Assembly: GCA_963789565.1 (NCBI GenBank)
Contig: CAWBKX010000002.1
Coordinates: forward strand, 1,364,001-1,428,000
From: CALAGB01 sp963789565
GTDB taxonomy: Bacteria > Chloroflexota > Chloroflexia > Thermomicrobiales > Thermomicrobiaceae
Direction of reading: 5' to 3'
DNA length: 64,000 nucleotides
Shown here: in pieces, positions 45,812-55,514 of the stretch
Position numbering within the stretch: the stretch's first letter is position 1
How the letters are laid out: the number at the start of each line of letters is the position of its first letter
Made by a program: the position numbers and the translations under genes
Notes under the pieces: generated by a model
What the model was told of the DNA's origin: nothing
The model's database searches: none
Seen by the model: the letters and a program-made list of their open reading frames with translations, nothing else

Positions 45812-48244
45812 ATGGGCCACAGCACTCATGTAGGCGTCGGTCGCGAGCTCAAGATACAATCGTCACTCGTCGACCGAGCGCCGGACTACCCGCCCATCTT
45901 CGAAAGCTTCGATGCCGTCTTATCTGATCTCCGAGATCTCCTTGCCATCGATGTCCTTGCAGTGCTCATTCCTCAAATCGAGGATGGGCGACTCTTTACC
46001 ACGGTCGCATCGGCCGGCGTGTCGCTCGACAGCCTGAGTGACGTTCCGGTCGTAGTCGACATCGATGATCCGCGATATCTCGAGACATCATTTGCAATGC
46101 GTGTGATCAACGATCCACGCTCACGCAAATCGTCGAGTCCTCTGTGCCGGTTAGCTGACATCAGTTCCGTCACGATTGTTCCGCTCGTGGTCGACAGTCA
46201 CTTGCGTGGAATGCTGCATGTCGGCACGCTTCGGGAGGGCTCCGTCCCCAGCGACGGACGTCTGCTCGAACTCGCAGCCAAAACGGTTTGCACGGAGATC
46301 CGTTGTCTCGATCTACAGCACGCCGAGGTTGAAGCGCGCGCGGCCGGCGAACGGGCGCAGGAGCGTTTGAGATTCCTTACCGTGGCAAGTGGACTGCTCT
46401 CATCCTCGCTCGACTATGAAACGACGCTTACGCAGATCATCAGCATGCTCGTGCCACGACTAGCCGACGTTTGCGCCATCGTATTGATAGACGACGATGA
46501 CTCCATCAGTCAGGTGACGGTGGAGGGCATAGATCCGAACGTGACACGTATGGTGCGGGAGGTGCAGTCACGGTTCTCGCTGCGCCCGGATTCTCGGAGC
46601 TCGGTTCGGCGCGTACTGGACAGCGGTCGGACGGAGTTTCACCCGACCCTCTCCAATCAAAACTTTGAGGAAGCCTCGAGCGATGCGGAGCACCTCGACC
46701 TTTTACGTCGGATCGGCATGCATTCGATGGTGATCGTGCCGCTCAACGGACATGAATCGACCATTGGTGCGCTTTCATTGGCCGTCACGCGCAGCAACCG
46801 ACAGTACACCGCGGACGAGGTCGACTTCATTGAGGAATTGGCACACCGTGTCGCACTCGCCGTGGAGAACGCGCGGCTCTTGCGAGCGTCACAACGTGCC
46901 ATCGAAGAGCGAGAGGACCTCCTCCGCTTTCGTGAGGAGACGATCCTGCTCGAGCGCCAGGCGCGAGCCAGGGCTGAAGCGTCGCAGCGGCAGGAGGCGT
47001 TCCTCTCCGAAGCAAGCAGCATCCTGTCGTCTTCACTCGACTCCGCCAAGAATCTCAAGAGCCTAACCCGGCTGATCGTGACGCGAGTGGCGGATTGGTG
47101 CACGATCGAGCTGTTCGACGGCAGCGGGACGTCATCGCTGGCGGCGGCGTCACACGCCGAACCGGAAGGGCTGGAGGTTCTCGAGCGCATCCGGGCCGAA
47201 TATCTTCCGGCGACGATTCCCGAGTTGCCACCGCGCCACATTCTCCGTTACCGCGAGCCGACGCTGATCAGCAACGTCTCAGGCGAGTTCTGGTTCGACA
47301 GCGCTTCGACCCCTGAGCACCTGATTCAGCTCGATCGGCTTGCCACTTCCGCGCTGATCGTGGTGCCACTCTTTTCGCGCAGTCGCACGCTCGGTCTGAT
47401 GATCCTGGCGCGGTCGGGAGACTCTCCAGCGTTCGGCGATGGGGATCTGCCGATGGCCATCGACCTTGGCCACCGCGTCTCCCTCGCCATCGACAACTCG
47501 CTCCTCTACGACCGAGCGCAGAGCGTCGTTCAGCAGCGCGAGGAATTCATCTCGACTGCGTCGCACGAGCTCAAGACTCCGCTGACCACCGTCAAAGGCT
47601 ATCTTCAACTCCTGAACCGGCAGATCCGACGTGATGACGTCGATCTGGAGCGGGTCGTTCACTTTACACAGGAGCTCGACGATCAGGTTAGACGTCTCGA
47701 AGACCTGGTCTCGGACTTGCTCGACGTCTCGCGCATTCAGCAGGGACGTCTCGAACTTCGCCTTGAACAGTTCGATCTGGTCGACCTTGCCGAGATGGTA
47801 CTTTCCAGGTTCGAGCACGCGCCCGAGCGTCATGAGACGCACGAACTGACGCTGAGCGCATCGGAGCCGGTGATCGGTACCTGGGACCGCGGACGAATCG
47901 ACCAGGTTCTCACCAACCTCATTTCCAACGCGTTGAAGTACTCGCCTGATGGAGGTCAAATCCTGGTTCGGGTGCGCCGATCGGGAGAGAACGCCCAGAT
48001 CACTGTGCGGGACAGCGGTATCGGAATCAGCCCGGAAGAGAAAGCCATACTGTTCCAACCTTTCGCGCGTGGACGCAACATCAAGCCGAAGATTTCCGGA
48101 ACTGGGCTGGGGCTCTACATCACCAATCGCATCGTCAACAATCACCGCGGTGCGATCTTCGTCAAGAGCGATCCAGGCCAGGGAACATCCTTCATCGTGC
48201 AGCTTCCACTGACATCGCCGGAGATTGACGAACCGGCGTCCTGA
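45812..48244 (+). CDS. GAF-domain sensor histidine kinase (three GAF modules)
   Basis: 810 residues, soluble. GAF-type modules lie at about 30-175, 184-340 and 394-560, the second and third starting with similar sequences (LLSSSLDYETTL and ILSSSLDSAKNL), suggesting internal duplication. HisKA follows with the phospho-acceptor in SHELKTPLTTVKGY (about 585) and HATPase_c with NLISNALKYSP (about 702), DSGIGI and GTGLGLYI. ATG 45812 has GGAG 6 nt upstream. No response regulator gene is adjacent, so it is an orphan kinase in this window. Ligands of the GAF domains are unknown. Confidence 0.92.
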   Translation: MGHSTHVGVGRELKIQSSLVDRAPDYPPIFESFDAVLSDLRDLLAIDVLAVLIPQIEDGRLFTTVASAGVSLDSLSDVPVVVDIDDPRYLETSFAMRVINDPRSRKSSSPLCRLADISSVTIVPLVVDSHLRGMLHVGTLREGSVPSDGRLLELAAKTVCTEIRCLDLQHAEVEARAAGERAQERLRFLTVASGLLSSSLDYETTLTQIISMLVPRLADVCAIVLIDDDDSISQVTVEGIDPNVTRMVREVQSRFSLRPDSRSSVRRVLDSGRTEFHPTLSNQNFEEASSDAEHLDLLRRIGMHSMVIVPLNGHESTIGALSLAVTRSNRQYTADEVDFIEELAHRVALAVENARLLRASQRAIEEREDLLRFREETILLERQARARAEASQRQEAFLSEASSILSSSLDSAKNLKSLTRLIVTRVADWCTIELFDGSGTSSLAAASHAEPEGLEVLERIRAEYLPATIPELPPRHILRYREPTLISNVSGEFWFDSASTPEHLIQLDRLATSALIVVPLFSRSRTLGLMILARSGDSPAFGDGDLPMAIDLGHRVSLAIDNSLLYDRAQSVVQQREEFISTASHELKTPLTTVKGYLQLLNRQIRRDDVDLERVVHFTQELDDQVRRLEDLVSDLLDVSRIQQGRLELRLEQFDLVDLAEMVLSRFEHAPERHETHELTLSASEPVIGTWDRGRIDQVLTNLISNALKYSPDGGQILVRVRRSGENAQITVRDSGIGISPEEKAILFQPFARGRNIKPKISGTGLGLYITNRIVNNHRGAIFVKSDPGQGTSFIVQLPLTSPEIDEPAS

Positions 48245-48408
48245 TATCCCAGAGCGCGCAATCCAGAGGTGCGGCAACTGTGTGTTGTCGCATTGTTTTG
48301 GTTCCGGTTTACATGCGCGGGGGATCGTGGGAAAGTGAGCACCGGCACGCGTGCCGATGGCTTTGGCATTCGTGAATACGTAAAACTGACAACAGGAAGG
48401 CAGATTTG

Positions 48409-51400
48409 ATGGCTCAATCCAAAGCACGTGGATCTGGCATGGAATGGCGCTTGGTGGGGCCGCATCGTGGGGGCCGTGTCGTGGCGGTCACCGGTCATCC
48501 GACCGAGCTGGCCACCTTCTACTTCGGCGGGTGTGCCGGGGGTGTCTGGAAGACCACCGATGGTGGCGCCTATTGGGAGAACATCTCCGATGGTTTCTTC
48601 CAGACCTCGGCGGTCGGCGCCATCGCCATCGCTCCGTCCGATCCCAATGTCCTGTATGTCGGCACCGGCGAGACCGCCATTCGCGGCAACGTCTCGCATG
48701 GTGATGGGGTCTACAAGTCGACCGATGGGGGACAGACCTGGACCAACATGGGGCTCTCCGCTACCCAGGCCATCGCCAAGGTCCGCATCCATCCCCACAA
48801 CCCCGATCTGGTCTATGTGGCCGCTCTCGGTCACGTCTGGGGACCGAACCAGGAGCGTGGCGTCTATCGCTCGAACGATGGGGGACAGACGTGGGAGCAG
48901 GTCCTCTTCCGCTCCGAGAAGGCGGGCGCCATCGACCTGAGCATGGATCCGAACAATCCGCGGATCCTGTACGCCACCATCTGGGAAGCGCAACGCTCCC
49001 CCTACAAGCTCAACAGTGGGGGACCCGACACGGGCATCTTCAAGTCGACCGATGGCGGCGACAGTTGGACCGAGATCACGCGCAACGAGGGACTGCCGAC
49101 GGGGGTGCTGGGCAAGATCGGGATCGCGGCGTCACCGGCGCAGCGCGATCGGGTGTATGCCATCGTGGAAGCCGAGGATGGCGCGCTCTTCCGCAGTGAT
49201 GACGGGGGCACGAGCTGGCAACGGTTGTCCGAGCAGAACGACCTGCGTTGGCGTGCCTGGTACTACCAACACATCGTGGCCGATCCGAAGGACCCGGATA
49301 CGGTTTGGATCATGAATGGCAACCTGTGGAAGTCGATTGACGGTGGGAAGTCTTTCTCAAACGTCGCGGTTCCCCATGGCGACAACCACGATCTGTGGAT
49401 CGATCCGAATGACACCCAGCGCATGATCGAAGGGGACGACGGCGGCGCGATCGTCACGTTCAATGGCGGCCTCTCCTGGTCGAGCGTGCTGAACCAACCG
49501 ACGGCCCAGCTCTACCACGTGACGACCGACAACCAGCTGCCTTATCGACTCTATGGTTCGCAGCAAGACAATTCAGCCATCTCGGTGCCGAGTATGTCGG
49601 TCACCGGTGCCATCAATATGACCGAGTGGATGGAGCCGGGCGGCGGCGAAAGTGGGTATATCGCGGTCAAGCCGACCGATCACAACATCATCGTTGGTGG
49701 CGGCATCGGCAGCGGCGAGGGGGACGGACGTCTCATTCGGTACGATCACCGCACAGGTCAGCACCAGAACATCACGGCCTGGCCGGTTGAGACGGGAATG
49801 GGCGAAGGCGCAAACGAGATGCGCTACCGCTTCCAATGGACCTTCCCGATTCAGTATTCGCCGCATGACCCCGACACCCTGTATGTCACCTCCAACCACG
49901 TCCATCGCTCCACCAACGAGGGTATGTCCTGGGAAGTCATCTCGCCCGATCTGACCCGCAACGATCCCGCGACCCTGGAAGCGTCCGGTGGTCCCATCAC
50001 CAAGGACAACACCGGCGCGGAGGTCTATGCCACCATCTTCGCCTTCGTCGAGTCCCCCCATCAGCAAGGACTCTTCTGGGCGGGATCCGATGATGGTCTG
50101 GTCCACGTTTCACGGGACAATGGCGCCAGCTGGCAGGAGATCACCCCCAAGGACCTGCCCAAGAACGCCATGATCTCGATCATCGAGGTCTCCCCCCATG
50201 ATGTGGCCACCGCCTATGTGGCTGCCACCTGCTACAAGTCGGACGACTTCCGACCCTATCTCTACAAGACCACGGACTATGGGCAGACCTGGACCAAGAT
50301 CGTGAGTGGCATTCCGGAGACCGTCTTCACGCGGACGATCCGCGAAGATCCTCAGCGTCAGGGACTCCTCTACTGTGGCACTGAGACCGGCTTGTACCTC
50401 TCCTTCGACGATGGAGCTACCTGGGAGGGGTGGCAGGGGAACCTGCCGGTGACGCCGCTGTATGACCTGTTGGTGAAGGGGACCGATCTGATCGCGGCGA
50501 CGCATGGTCGCAGCCTCTGGATCCTGGACGACCTGACGCCACTGCATCAGTTGACCGACGAAGTGCGCCAGCAGGATACACACCTGTTCAAGCCACGAGA
50601 CACCGTGCGCATGAAGGTCTATTCCGGCTACGGCTCGGAGATGGACGGTGGCCTCTCCTATATCAACGCTGGGCCGCTGACCGTTGCCTACCGCAAGATC
50701 AAGCTGGCCGACGGGACCAATGGCAAAAAGTTCCTCGATGCCGGCGAGAATCCGCCCAACGGCGTGATGGTGAGCTACCGCCTGGGTGAGGAGCCGAAGG
50801 AAGACATCACGCTGTCATTCCTGGATGCGGACGGCAACGAGATTCGTACGTTCTCCAGCGCCGAACCGCCCAAGGTTGAAGGCGAGGAGGAGCAGACCGA
50901 GCCACGCCTGATCAAATCAGCTGGGATGAACCGCTTCACCTGGGATATGCGCCTGCCGGATGCCGTCAAGATCCCAGGCGACAAGAGCGCCGAAGGCTAT
51001 CTGCATGGCCCAACGGTTGTACCTGGCAACTATCAGGTGCGCCTGACGGTCGGCGGACAATCGCAGACGCAGTCCTTCGCGATCACCCCCGACCCCCGCA
51101 TCGCCGCGACCGCTCGGGATCTGCAACAGCAGTTCGATCTGCTGGTCAAGATCCAGAAGCAGCTTTCGGAAACGCATCAAGCGATCATCAAGGTACGCGA
51201 CATTCGCGACCAAGTTGAAGCCTGGGAGAAGCGCATCGAGGCTGGCAAAGATACCTACGACAACGCCGGGAGTCTGCTCGAATCGGCCAAGGGGTTGAAG
51301 GAGCGCATGACAGCGATCGAGAATGAGCTGATCCAGGTGAAGGCGGGCAGTCCGCTGCAGCCGCCCAGCAAGCTCAACTCCAAGATCGCTACGCTGACGG

Positions 51401-51588
51401 CCTTCGTCGACAATGCCGACTTCGCCCCGACTCGCCAGTGTTTTGAGGCGTACGACTTCATCACCGAGCTCATTGAAGTGCAGCTCGACACGTTGCACGA
51501 GATCGAGTCGGGCGATCTGCTGCGTTTCAACACCCGGTTGCGCGAGTCCAACGTGCCGCCGGTGGCGAGTACGGGGACAAGCGCCTAG
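48409..51588 (+). CDS. Large BNR/VPS10-type beta-propeller protein
   Basis: 1059 residues. At least nine BNR/Asp-box repeats mark beta-propeller blades: STDGGQTW, SNDGGQTW, STDGGDSW, SDDGGTSW, SIDGGKSF, STNEGMSW, SRDNGASW, TTDYGQTW and SFDDGATW. This is the sortilin/VPS10-like or glycosyl hydrolase-type propeller often annotated as WD40/YVTN/BNR-like protein. A C-terminal part (about 750-1050) holds a beta domain and a predicted coiled coil (LQQQFDLLVKIQKQLSETHQ). ATG 48409 has AGGAAGG 8 nt upstream. No signal peptide is visible, unlike many secreted relatives. Function unknown. Confidence 0.87.
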   Translation: MAQSKARGSGMEWRLVGPHRGGRVVAVTGHPTELATFYFGGCAGGVWKTTDGGAYWENISDGFFQTSAVGAIAIAPSDPNVLYVGTGETAIRGNVSHGDGVYKSTDGGQTWTNMGLSATQAIAKVRIHPHNPDLVYVAALGHVWGPNQERGVYRSNDGGQTWEQVLFRSEKAGAIDLSMDPNNPRILYATIWEAQRSPYKLNSGGPDTGIFKSTDGGDSWTEITRNEGLPTGVLGKIGIAASPAQRDRVYAIVEAEDGALFRSDDGGTSWQRLSEQNDLRWRAWYYQHIVADPKDPDTVWIMNGNLWKSIDGGKSFSNVAVPHGDNHDLWIDPNDTQRMIEGDDGGAIVTFNGGLSWSSVLNQPTAQLYHVTTDNQLPYRLYGSQQDNSAISVPSMSVTGAINMTEWMEPGGGESGYIAVKPTDHNIIVGGGIGSGEGDGRLIRYDHRTGQHQNITAWPVETGMGEGANEMRYRFQWTFPIQYSPHDPDTLYVTSNHVHRSTNEGMSWEVISPDLTRNDPATLEASGGPITKDNTGAEVYATIFAFVESPHQQGLFWAGSDDGLVHVSRDNGASWQEITPKDLPKNAMISIIEVSPHDVATAYVAATCYKSDDFRPYLYKTTDYGQTWTKIVSGIPETVFTRTIREDPQRQGLLYCGTETGLYLSFDDGATWEGWQGNLPVTPLYDLLVKGTDLIAATHGRSLWILDDLTPLHQLTDEVRQQDTHLFKPRDTVRMKVYSGYGSEMDGGLSYINAGPLTVAYRKIKLADGTNGKKFLDAGENPPNGVMVSYRLGEEPKEDITLSFLDADGNEIRTFSSAEPPKVEGEEEQTEPRLIKSAGMNRFTWDMRLPDAVKIPGDKSAEGYLHGPTVVPGNYQVRLTVGGQSQTQSFAITPDPRIAATARDLQQQFDLLVKIQKQLSETHQAIIKVRDIRDQVEAWEKRIEAGKDTYDNAGSLLESAKGLKERMTAIENELIQVKAGSPLQPPSKLNSKIATLTAFVDNADFAPTRQCFEAYDFITELIEVQLDTLHEIESGDLLRFNTRLRESNVPPVASTGTSA

Positions 51589-51609
51589 CGCTCATTCCCG
51601 CAGTTCACA

Positions 51610-51656
51610 AACGGCCGATCTTCCGATATCGGAGGACCGGCCGTTGCGTATTTTGC
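51610..51656 (+). terminator. Long terminator-like inverted repeat
   Basis: An 18-bp nearly perfect inverted repeat, AACGGCCGATCTTCCGAT / ATCGGAGGACCGGCCGTT (51610-51645), with one wobble pair and one mismatch and essentially no loop, followed by GCGTATTTT. It ends the BNR-protein unit. Confidence 0.75.
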
Positions 51657-51776
51657 CAGTGTGGCTCAAAATGAACAGGTGCCCAAACGCGACCTCGCGC
51701 AAACCAATACACTACTGACGCCTTGCTCGACGAGCGCGCAGGATGACAAAGTGCACGCAGTGAGGGATGAGCCACG

Positions 51777-54700
51777 ATGACGATCGCCCCGGCACCGGTG
51801 CTCGAGCTGGTCGACCTGTTCGACCGCAACCGAGCCGCCTATCTGTCGCCCAACTACAACGAGGCTCAGGTCCGTCATCAGTTCATTGACCCCTTGTTCG
51901 AAGCCCTCGGCTGGGACGTCCAGAACACGCAGGGGTACGCCGAGGCCTATAAGGACGTCGTCCACGAGGACGCCATCAAGGTCGGTGGCGCCCACAAGGC
52001 TCCCGACTACAGCTTCCGGGTCGGTGGCACCCGCAAGTTCTTCGTCGAGGCCAAGAAACCGGCCGTCAACCTGCGTGACGACATTACGCCGGCGTACCAA
52101 CTGCGGCGCTACGCCTGGTCGGCCAAACTCCCCTTGAGCATTCTCACCGACTTCGAGGAGCTGAGTGTCTACGACTGTCGTATTCGGCCCGGTCAGAACG
52201 ACAAGCCAGCTGCGGCCCGCACCCTCTATGTGCGCTATGACGAATACCGCGACCGTTGGGAGGAGATCGCGGCCATCTTCTCGAAGCAGGCGGTGTTACA
52301 GGGATCCTTCGATCGCTATGCTGAATCGACCAAGAGCAAGCGGGGCACGGCGACGGTCGATGCAACCTTCCTCAAGCAGATCGAGGCCTGGCGCCAGGAG
52401 CTGGCCCGTGCCCTCCATCGGCGCAATCCTGCGCTCACCCAGCGTCAGCTCAATTTCGCGGTCCAGATGACCATTGATCGCATCATCTTCCTGCGCATGG
52501 CCGAGGACCGCGGCATCGAGGAGTATGGTCGGCTACAGGCCCTCCTGAACGGCAATGCGGTCTACGAACGGCTCGGCCGGCTCTATCAACAGGCGGATGA
52601 ACGCTATAACTCGGGGCTGTTCCACTTTCGCAAAGAGCCGGGGCGACCCGACTACGATGATCTCACACCGACACTGACGACCGATGATCGAGTACTCAAG
52701 GAGATCATCAAGAGCCTCTATTACCCGGAGAGTCCCTTCGAGTTCTCGGCTCTCCCGGTCGACGTCCTCGGCCAGGTCTACGAGCAGTTCCTCGGGAGTG
52801 TGATCCATCTCTCCGGGCGCACGGTGGAGATCGAGGAGAAACCCGAGGTCAAGAAGGCCGGCGGCGTCTACTACACCCCGACCTTCATCGTGCAGGCGAT
52901 CGTCCACGAGACGCTCGGCAAACTCCTGGAGGGCAAACGCCCCGGTCCACGCGGTGGCGTGAGCCGACTCAGGATCGTTGATCCCGCCTGCGGGTCCGGT
53001 TCCTTTCTGATCGGCGCCTACCAGTATCTGCTGAACTGGCATCGCGATCGCTACATCGAAGACGGACCGGAGAACCACACCAAAGAGCTCTACCAGGGAC
53101 CCGGTGGCCAGTGGCTGCTGACGACCGGGGAGAAGAAGCGCATCCTCCTCAACAACATCTATGGCGTCGATATCGACCCGCAGGCGGTCGAAGTGACTAA
53201 GCTCTCGCTCTTACTGAAAGTCCTCGAAGGCGAATCACAGCAGACGCTGGTGACGCAGCTCAGGATGTTCCAGGAGCGAGCGCTGCCGGACCTTGAGCAG
53301 AACATCAAATGCGGCAATTCGCTGATCGATCCCAGCTTCTACACCACCGGCCAGATGAGCTTCCTGGACGAAGACGAGCAATACCGTATCAACGTCTTCG
53401 ACTGGCAAACGGCGTTTCCGACGGTCTTCTCTGGCGATGATCCCGGCTTCGACGCCCTGGTCGGCAATCCGCCCTATATCCGGATCCAGGCGCTCAAGGA
53501 ATGGGCACCGATCGAGGTGGAGTACTACAAGCACGCCTATGAGACCGCGCAGCAGGGAAACTACGACATCTACGTCGTCTTCGTGGAGCGAGGCCTCGAG
53601 CTGCTCAACAGCCGCGGCCGGCTTGGATTTATTCTGCCCCACAAGTTCTTCAACGCGAAGTACGGCCAGTCACTGCGATCTCTCTTGTCGGAGCACCGCT
53701 ACGTCAGCAAGGTGGTCTATTTCGGCGATGAACAGGTCTTCGAGCAAGCGACGACTTACACCTGCCTGTTGTTTCTCGATAAGACCGGCAGCAATCAGAT
53801 CGACGTTGAGAAGGCAGACGACTTGCTCGGTTGGCGGACGACTCGCGAATCAGAACGAGGAACGGTTCCCGCATCGGGGATCTCGGCGGCTGACTGGAAC
53901 TTCGTGATCGGTGAAGACGCCGAACTCTTCGAACGACTGAGCAAGATGCCCGTGACGTTGGGGGACATTTCAGAAAGAATCTTCCAAGGTTTGATCACGG
54001 GAGCAGATGATGTCTTCATCCTAGACAATCTCGGTAATGGTCGCTACCGATCCCGTTCGACGAACGAGGTGTTCAACCTCGAATCCGATCTCCTGCATCC
54101 ACTTTGTAAGGGCTCAGTTGACATCCGTCGATACCATGTGGGAAATCTGACCAAGAGCATTCTATTTCCATATAGAGTGCCAACAAATAGAGTCGACCTG
54201 TTGTCACCGGAAGAATTAGCAACGCAATATCCCCTAACCTGGCGGTACCTGAATGACAACCGCCTCGTGCTCGAATCGAGGGAGCGGGGAAAGTGGAAGC
54301 ACAGTCGGTGGTACGCATTCGGTCGGTCCCAAAATCTGGGCCAAATGGAGCAGATGAAGCTTCTCACCCCGTCCATCGCGGCCAGTGCTTCGTACACGTT
54401 CGACCGGACCGGCTCACTCTATTTCGTCGGGTCCGGTGGCGGAGGCGGAGGTGGCTACGGCATCACCCTTAATCCGACTTGCCCACTGGCTTATGGATAC
54501 GTGCTTGGGCTCCTCAACTCGCGGTTGCTCGATTTCTGGCTCAAACAGATCAGCTCTCGGTTCCGGGGCGGCTACTACGCCTACAACCGTCAGTACATTG
54601 AGCAGGTGCCGATTTATCTCGTCGACTTCACAAACCCACACGAAAAGGCGCTGTACGGTCAGATTATCGCCTTGGTTGAACGACTCTTAGAGCTGCATAC

Positions 54701-54848
54701 GCAGCTCACTTCCGCCAAGACGAGGCATGATCGAGAGATTTTGCAGCGTCAGATCGATTCCATGGATCACCAGGTTGATCGGATGGTCTACGAGCTCTAC
54801 GGGTTGACCGAAGACGAGATTCGAAGCATCGAATCAGCGATCACGTAG
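51777..54848 (+). CDS. Type IIG restriction-modification enzyme (Eco57I-like)
   Basis: 1023 residues combining nuclease, methyltransferase and specificity parts in one chain. An N-terminal PD-(D/E)xK nuclease core is seen in APDYSF ... FFVEAKKP (about residues 75-95). The helical region follows, then the N6-adenine methyltransferase with motif I DPACGSGSFLIGA (about 402) and motif IV GNPPY (about 563). The C-terminal TaqI-like specificity domain (about 640-1000) contains an unusual glycine run (about 885-893). Around 54120-54260 the base composition becomes more AT-rich, as often seen in exchanged recognition domains. Recognition sequence unknown. Confidence 0.93.
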   Translation: MTIAPAPVLELVDLFDRNRAAYLSPNYNEAQVRHQFIDPLFEALGWDVQNTQGYAEAYKDVVHEDAIKVGGAHKAPDYSFRVGGTRKFFVEAKKPAVNLRDDITPAYQLRRYAWSAKLPLSILTDFEELSVYDCRIRPGQNDKPAAARTLYVRYDEYRDRWEEIAAIFSKQAVLQGSFDRYAESTKSKRGTATVDATFLKQIEAWRQELARALHRRNPALTQRQLNFAVQMTIDRIIFLRMAEDRGIEEYGRLQALLNGNAVYERLGRLYQQADERYNSGLFHFRKEPGRPDYDDLTPTLTTDDRVLKEIIKSLYYPESPFEFSALPVDVLGQVYEQFLGSVIHLSGRTVEIEEKPEVKKAGGVYYTPTFIVQAIVHETLGKLLEGKRPGPRGGVSRLRIVDPACGSGSFLIGAYQYLLNWHRDRYIEDGPENHTKELYQGPGGQWLLTTGEKKRILLNNIYGVDIDPQAVEVTKLSLLLKVLEGESQQTLVTQLRMFQERALPDLEQNIKCGNSLIDPSFYTTGQMSFLDEDEQYRINVFDWQTAFPTVFSGDDPGFDALVGNPPYIRIQALKEWAPIEVEYYKHAYETAQQGNYDIYVVFVERGLELLNSRGRLGFILPHKFFNAKYGQSLRSLLSEHRYVSKVVYFGDEQVFEQATTYTCLLFLDKTGSNQIDVEKADDLLGWRTTRESERGTVPASGISAADWNFVIGEDAELFERLSKMPVTLGDISERIFQGLITGADDVFILDNLGNGRYRSRSTNEVFNLESDLLHPLCKGSVDIRRYHVGNLTKSILFPYRVPTNRVDLLSPEELATQYPLTWRYLNDNRLVLESRERGKWKHSRWYAFGRSQNLGQMEQMKLLTPSIAASASYTFDRTGSLYFVGSGGGGGGGYGITLNPTCPLAYGYVLGLLNSRLLDFWLKQISSRFRGGYYAYNRQYIEQVPIYLVDFTNPHEKALYGQIIALVERLLELHTQLTSAKTRHDREILQRQIDSMDHQVDRMVYELYGLTEDEIRSIESAIT

Positions 54849-55092
54849 CCCTGGCAAGAAGTAGGCAACTTTACGCGTGTTATTTGGCCAACTTGGTCCT
54901 TTGAAATGTTCTTCAGGGCGAGACTCCCTTGCATTTAATAATTTTCTTCTCCCTCTTTTGCCAAGAGATGAACGTGAACAAAGGAACATTTGTTTCTGAC
55001 GCTGCAGCCCCAAACACTCGTCAACTATCATATGGCGAGGTGGGCCTTCTGTTTGACCCTCTCGATCGATCTAGTCGCGGTGAGAAAAACGC
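54849..55092. other. AT-rich intergenic region
   Basis: 244 bases of clearly lower GC than the surroundings, after the restriction-modification gene. A possible 78-codon ORF (54929-55165) overlaps it but lacks a ribosome-binding site and is not supported. The composition change continues to about 56.95 kb. Confidence 0.4.
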
Positions 55093-55407
55093 ATGTCACA
55101 GATGTGGACGAACGCATACTTTCTCAATCGAGTTGAAGATCTCAGACCGCATCTCGGATCAATAACACTCCCTGATATCCTGAATGGCGACGCTCCTCCG
55201 GACATTCTTCGCGAAATTGACTCTATCGTCCTCGACATCTACGAACGTGAGCGAGCACTCACTCACTTCGCGATACTTGGCCAAGTAGAAGAGCGAAGCC
55301 AGGAGATCTGGGGGGTTACTTCCCAACAGATCCAGGAATGGTGCCAATCTCGGTATCACGACACTCTCCGCATGCCCGACCTCATACTGTGTTTTGCCAT
55401 CATCTAA
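55093..55407 (+). CDS. Hypothetical protein downstream of the R-M gene
   Basis: 104 codons from ATG 55093. Composition is that of a soluble helical protein (LPDILNGDAPPDILREIDSI and the YERERALTHFAIL stretch). No family is recognised. It lies in the AT-rich stretch between the restriction-modification gene and the GH10-like gene and ends with a short hydrophobic tail. It may be a real small accessory gene or a chance ORF; a GCGGTGAG segment about 10 nt upstream is a weak ribosome-binding site. Confidence 0.4.
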   Translation: MSQMWTNAYFLNRVEDLRPHLGSITLPDILNGDAPPDILREIDSIVLDIYERERALTHFAILGQVEERSQEIWGVTSQQIQEWCQSRYHDTLRMPDLILCFAII

Positions 55408-55514
55408 TCCATGTCTGCCTGCCGAATTTCTCATCCCTTCGCCGCACCATCACGGAGCAATTGACTCCGTGATACATTGGACTACACTGAAGCAAATCCA
55501 CAAGTATACAGGCT

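Noticed and set aside
54929..55165. 78-codon ORF after the restriction-modification gene.
   Set aside because: No ribosome-binding site, overlaps the better candidate at 55093 and resembles nothing.
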